Of a DNA stretch of 6,860 nucleotides, positions 6,401-6,860 are shown one piece after another. The translations under genes and the position numbers were made by a program. The first letter of the stretch is position 1; each line of letters opens with the position of its first letter. The notes under the pieces are model-generated. The model searched no databases. It had not been told where the DNA came from and saw only the letters and a list, made by a program, of their open reading frames with translations. This stretch comes from JBCDBH01 sp039184055 (GTDB taxonomy: Bacteria > Acidobacteriota > Thermoanaerobaculia > Multivoradales > J023): assembly GCA_039184055.1 (NCBI GenBank), contig JBCDBH010000315.1, positions 1 to 6,860 of the forward strand, written 5' to 3'.

Positions 6401-6860
6401 GAGGCGATCGCCGCGGCGAGATCGTCGGTGGTGACCACCTGAAAGCTCGAAAGAGGCGCATCGGCCACGCGCACAACGGGTTTACCATCGACCTCGTGAA
6501 AGGTCGTGCGCAACGCGGGATGACGGGAACCGAGAGCGTCGAAGGCACGCTCGAGCGCATCGAGATCGACCGTGCCGAGCAATCGTGCCGCGCCAGCGAT
6601 CGTGTAGGCGCGGTTCTCCGGAGCCATGCGATGGAGATACCAAAGTGCACGCTGACCGTGATCGACCGGCTGGTCACCGTCCAGGTTACCGATCGGGATG
6701 GCCGTGACTGGACGAACAGTCGTCTCGAGCACGTTGGTCGCCAGCTCGTCGAGACTCGCGCCTTCGATCAAGGATTCGAGCGGCAGCGTCACCTCCAAGG
6801 CCTTTTCGACATCGTGGCGGAGCTCGATCGCCGACAGTGAATCGAGACCCTGGGCGGTCA
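3496..6860 (-). CDS. NRPS C-terminal portion: carrier (partial) - C - A - PCP, 5' end outside the window
   Basis: Cytosolic multidomain synthetase that adds one amino acid to an acyl or ketide chain. The frame is open to the right edge. A TTG at 6798 is internal, because the 20 codons before it already encode carrier-domain sequence. Numbering from that TTG as residue 1, the domains are as follows. Carrier: GLDSL with Ser at 6838-6840, followed by IELRHDVEKALEV. Condensation (about 42-480): HGQRALWYLHRMAP, RHPALRTTF, active-site HHIIADF (165-171). Adenylation (about 505-990): LTYGQM, YTSGSTGRPKGV (659-670), FDISVFELF (704-712), NLYGPSEDTTF (790-800), YRTGDLAR (878-885), GRFDHQVKVRGFRIEMGEIE (896-915), and catalytic Lys984 in NGKINR. 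PCP: DNFFELGGHSL with Ser1041. An Ala/Leu/Glu-rich tail ends at Ser1100 and TGA. No thioesterase, reductase, epimerase or methyltransferase follows, so the product is passed to another protein or released in trans. The pocket code predicts alanine or a similar small residue. The start and promoter are outside the window. Confidence 0.97.
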   Translation of the reverse strand, partial: TAQGLDSLSAIELRHDVEKALEVTLPLESLIEGASLDELATNVLETTVRPVTAIPIGNLDGDQPVDHGQRALWYLHRMAPENRAYTIAGAARLLGTVDLDALERAFDALGSRHPALRTTFHEVDGKPVVRVADAPLSSFQVVTTDDLAAAIASATRLPFDLSTGPLFRVTVFRHGDDTVVLLAVHHIIADFWTLAIWVRELGPLYDEMAHGRAAELEPLTLSPVDVTRWRQERLDSDLGEVLLSYWKSHLEGDLPLLDLATDRPRPTVQTFDGVSVRRAADHALTSKLDQLTKASGATPYMVLLSAYQIFLHRYSGQHDVLVGTPTAVRNHPSIAPLAGYFVNPVVLRSTVDDTTTVASHLAATRQHVLGALAHNELPFPTLVERLGGNRDSGRSPLFQAMFVYQTERGIEQRGLGGLALGIEGTRHQTGSLELEAVPVDRQAAQFDLTLTAAEVDGHLHTELEVNAALFDRDSAERMLESFHALLAGFVTDPDATVATLPMLGEEGRRTLEAWNPPIDDRPRVCLPHLILEQARTTPDAIAMIDGERELTYGQMARGAARIARHLETLGVSTEVTVGICVDRSAEMVAAMLGIQLAGGIYVPLDPNYPSQRLGFTLEDSRAPVIITSAATRNVLPAHDATLVDLDDFTLDAEAGLDETVIDTLLARPIDPDNVAYLIYTSGSTGRPKGVAIRHGSAAMLVDWSEHVYDDDLMTGMLASTSICFDISVFELFVTMARGGTVILADNALAVPTLPAAQRIKLADTVPSAMAELSAAGTIPSSVEVANLAGEAFSAELVSRLHDQGIRTVYNLYGPSEDTTFTTWAHVPVGEPRPPVGRPIDGTQIYLVDANLQPVPVGVPGEVMIGGAGISRGYLGRPSLTADRYIPDFVSGRPGARLYRTGDLARWRNDGQLTFLGRFDHQVKVRGFRIEMGEIESELLALDQVDDAVVVAHRGASGDELVAYVVLTTGEASALRAALGQRLPGFMVPGIFVVLDALPRLPNGKINRHALPEPDRDRSATRADYEPPETEVEHMLVDIWREVLEIERIGIHDNFFELGGHSLMATRVLSRVRDAFGIELSVRALLASPTVAGLQEAIAEALLADADEETREALLAELNAS
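3512..3565. repeat. Direct 18-bp repeat in the NRPS 3' end
   Basis: The 18-base segment TCGGCGAGCAGGGCTTCG occurs at 3512-3529 and again at 3548-3565, a 36-base period. On the coding strand it gives EALLA twice, 12 residues apart, in the last 25 residues of the NRPS, after the PCP. It looks like a small in-frame duplication that lengthens an amphipathic tail. Confidence 0.6.

Noticed and set aside
6796..6798. TTG as the start codon of the NRPS
   Set aside because: The frame continues upstream to the window edge, and those codons encode the conserved carrier segment around GLDSL, so the real start lies outside the window.
3496..6860. GATC-rich composition with GCGATCGC octamers suggesting a cyanobacterial HIP1 signature
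   Set aside because: I found only two GCGATCGC octamers (near 3566 and 6404), too few for HIP1 over-representation. Frequent GATCG fits GC-rich codon choice for Ile-Asp and similar pairs.

Overview
This is a GC-rich bacterial window in which every supported gene is on the minus strand, so it reads right to left: a nonribosomal peptide synthetase (NRPS) 3' end (6860-3496), a TetR-family repressor (3376-2786), a short-chain dehydrogenase/reductase (SDR, 2671-1922), and the 5' part of a large lipoprotein gene (1520-1). Both end genes run off the window. A lipobox signal peptide and a modular NRPS with a polyketide-style carrier domain suggest a secondary-metabolite-rich Gram-negative such as a myxobacterium, another proteobacterium or an acidobacterium. 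The sequence does not settle the taxon, so treat this as a guess.

Region 6860-3496: the frame is open to the right edge. It begins inside a carrier domain with a GLDSL phosphopantetheine motif of the kind seen in polyketide synthase (PKS) or fatty acyl-AMP ligase (FAAL) linked acyl carriers. It continues as condensation (C), adenylation (A) and peptidyl carrier (PCP) domains, then stops with no thioesterase, reductase or epimerase. This looks like one elongation module that adds one amino acid to an acyl or ketide intermediate and passes it to another protein. The adenylation pocket reads as an alanine-like code.

Region 3495-1922: a weak hairpin follows the NRPS. Then comes a compact TetR/SDR unit with three related 22-bp operator-like sites of the form CTTGACC...TC(A/C)A. 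Two lie upstream of tetR, one of them across its probable promoter, and one lies upstream of the SDR. This suggests an autoregulated repressor that also controls the reductase. A strong hairpin with T-runs on both sides closes the unit.

Region 1921-1521: about 400 bp without a gene. It holds the terminator, a two-copy 32-bp tandem repeat that overlaps a good sigma-70-type promoter pointing leftward, and a leader of about 155 nt.

Region 1520-1: the start of a lipoprotein of more than 500 residues. Its conserved segments resemble an uncharacterised family often labelled 'cytochrome c family protein', although no haem motif is visible here. Only the TetR/SDR pair shows a clear regulatory link. 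Whether the SDR or the lipoprotein takes part in making or handling the NRPS product cannot be told from this window.
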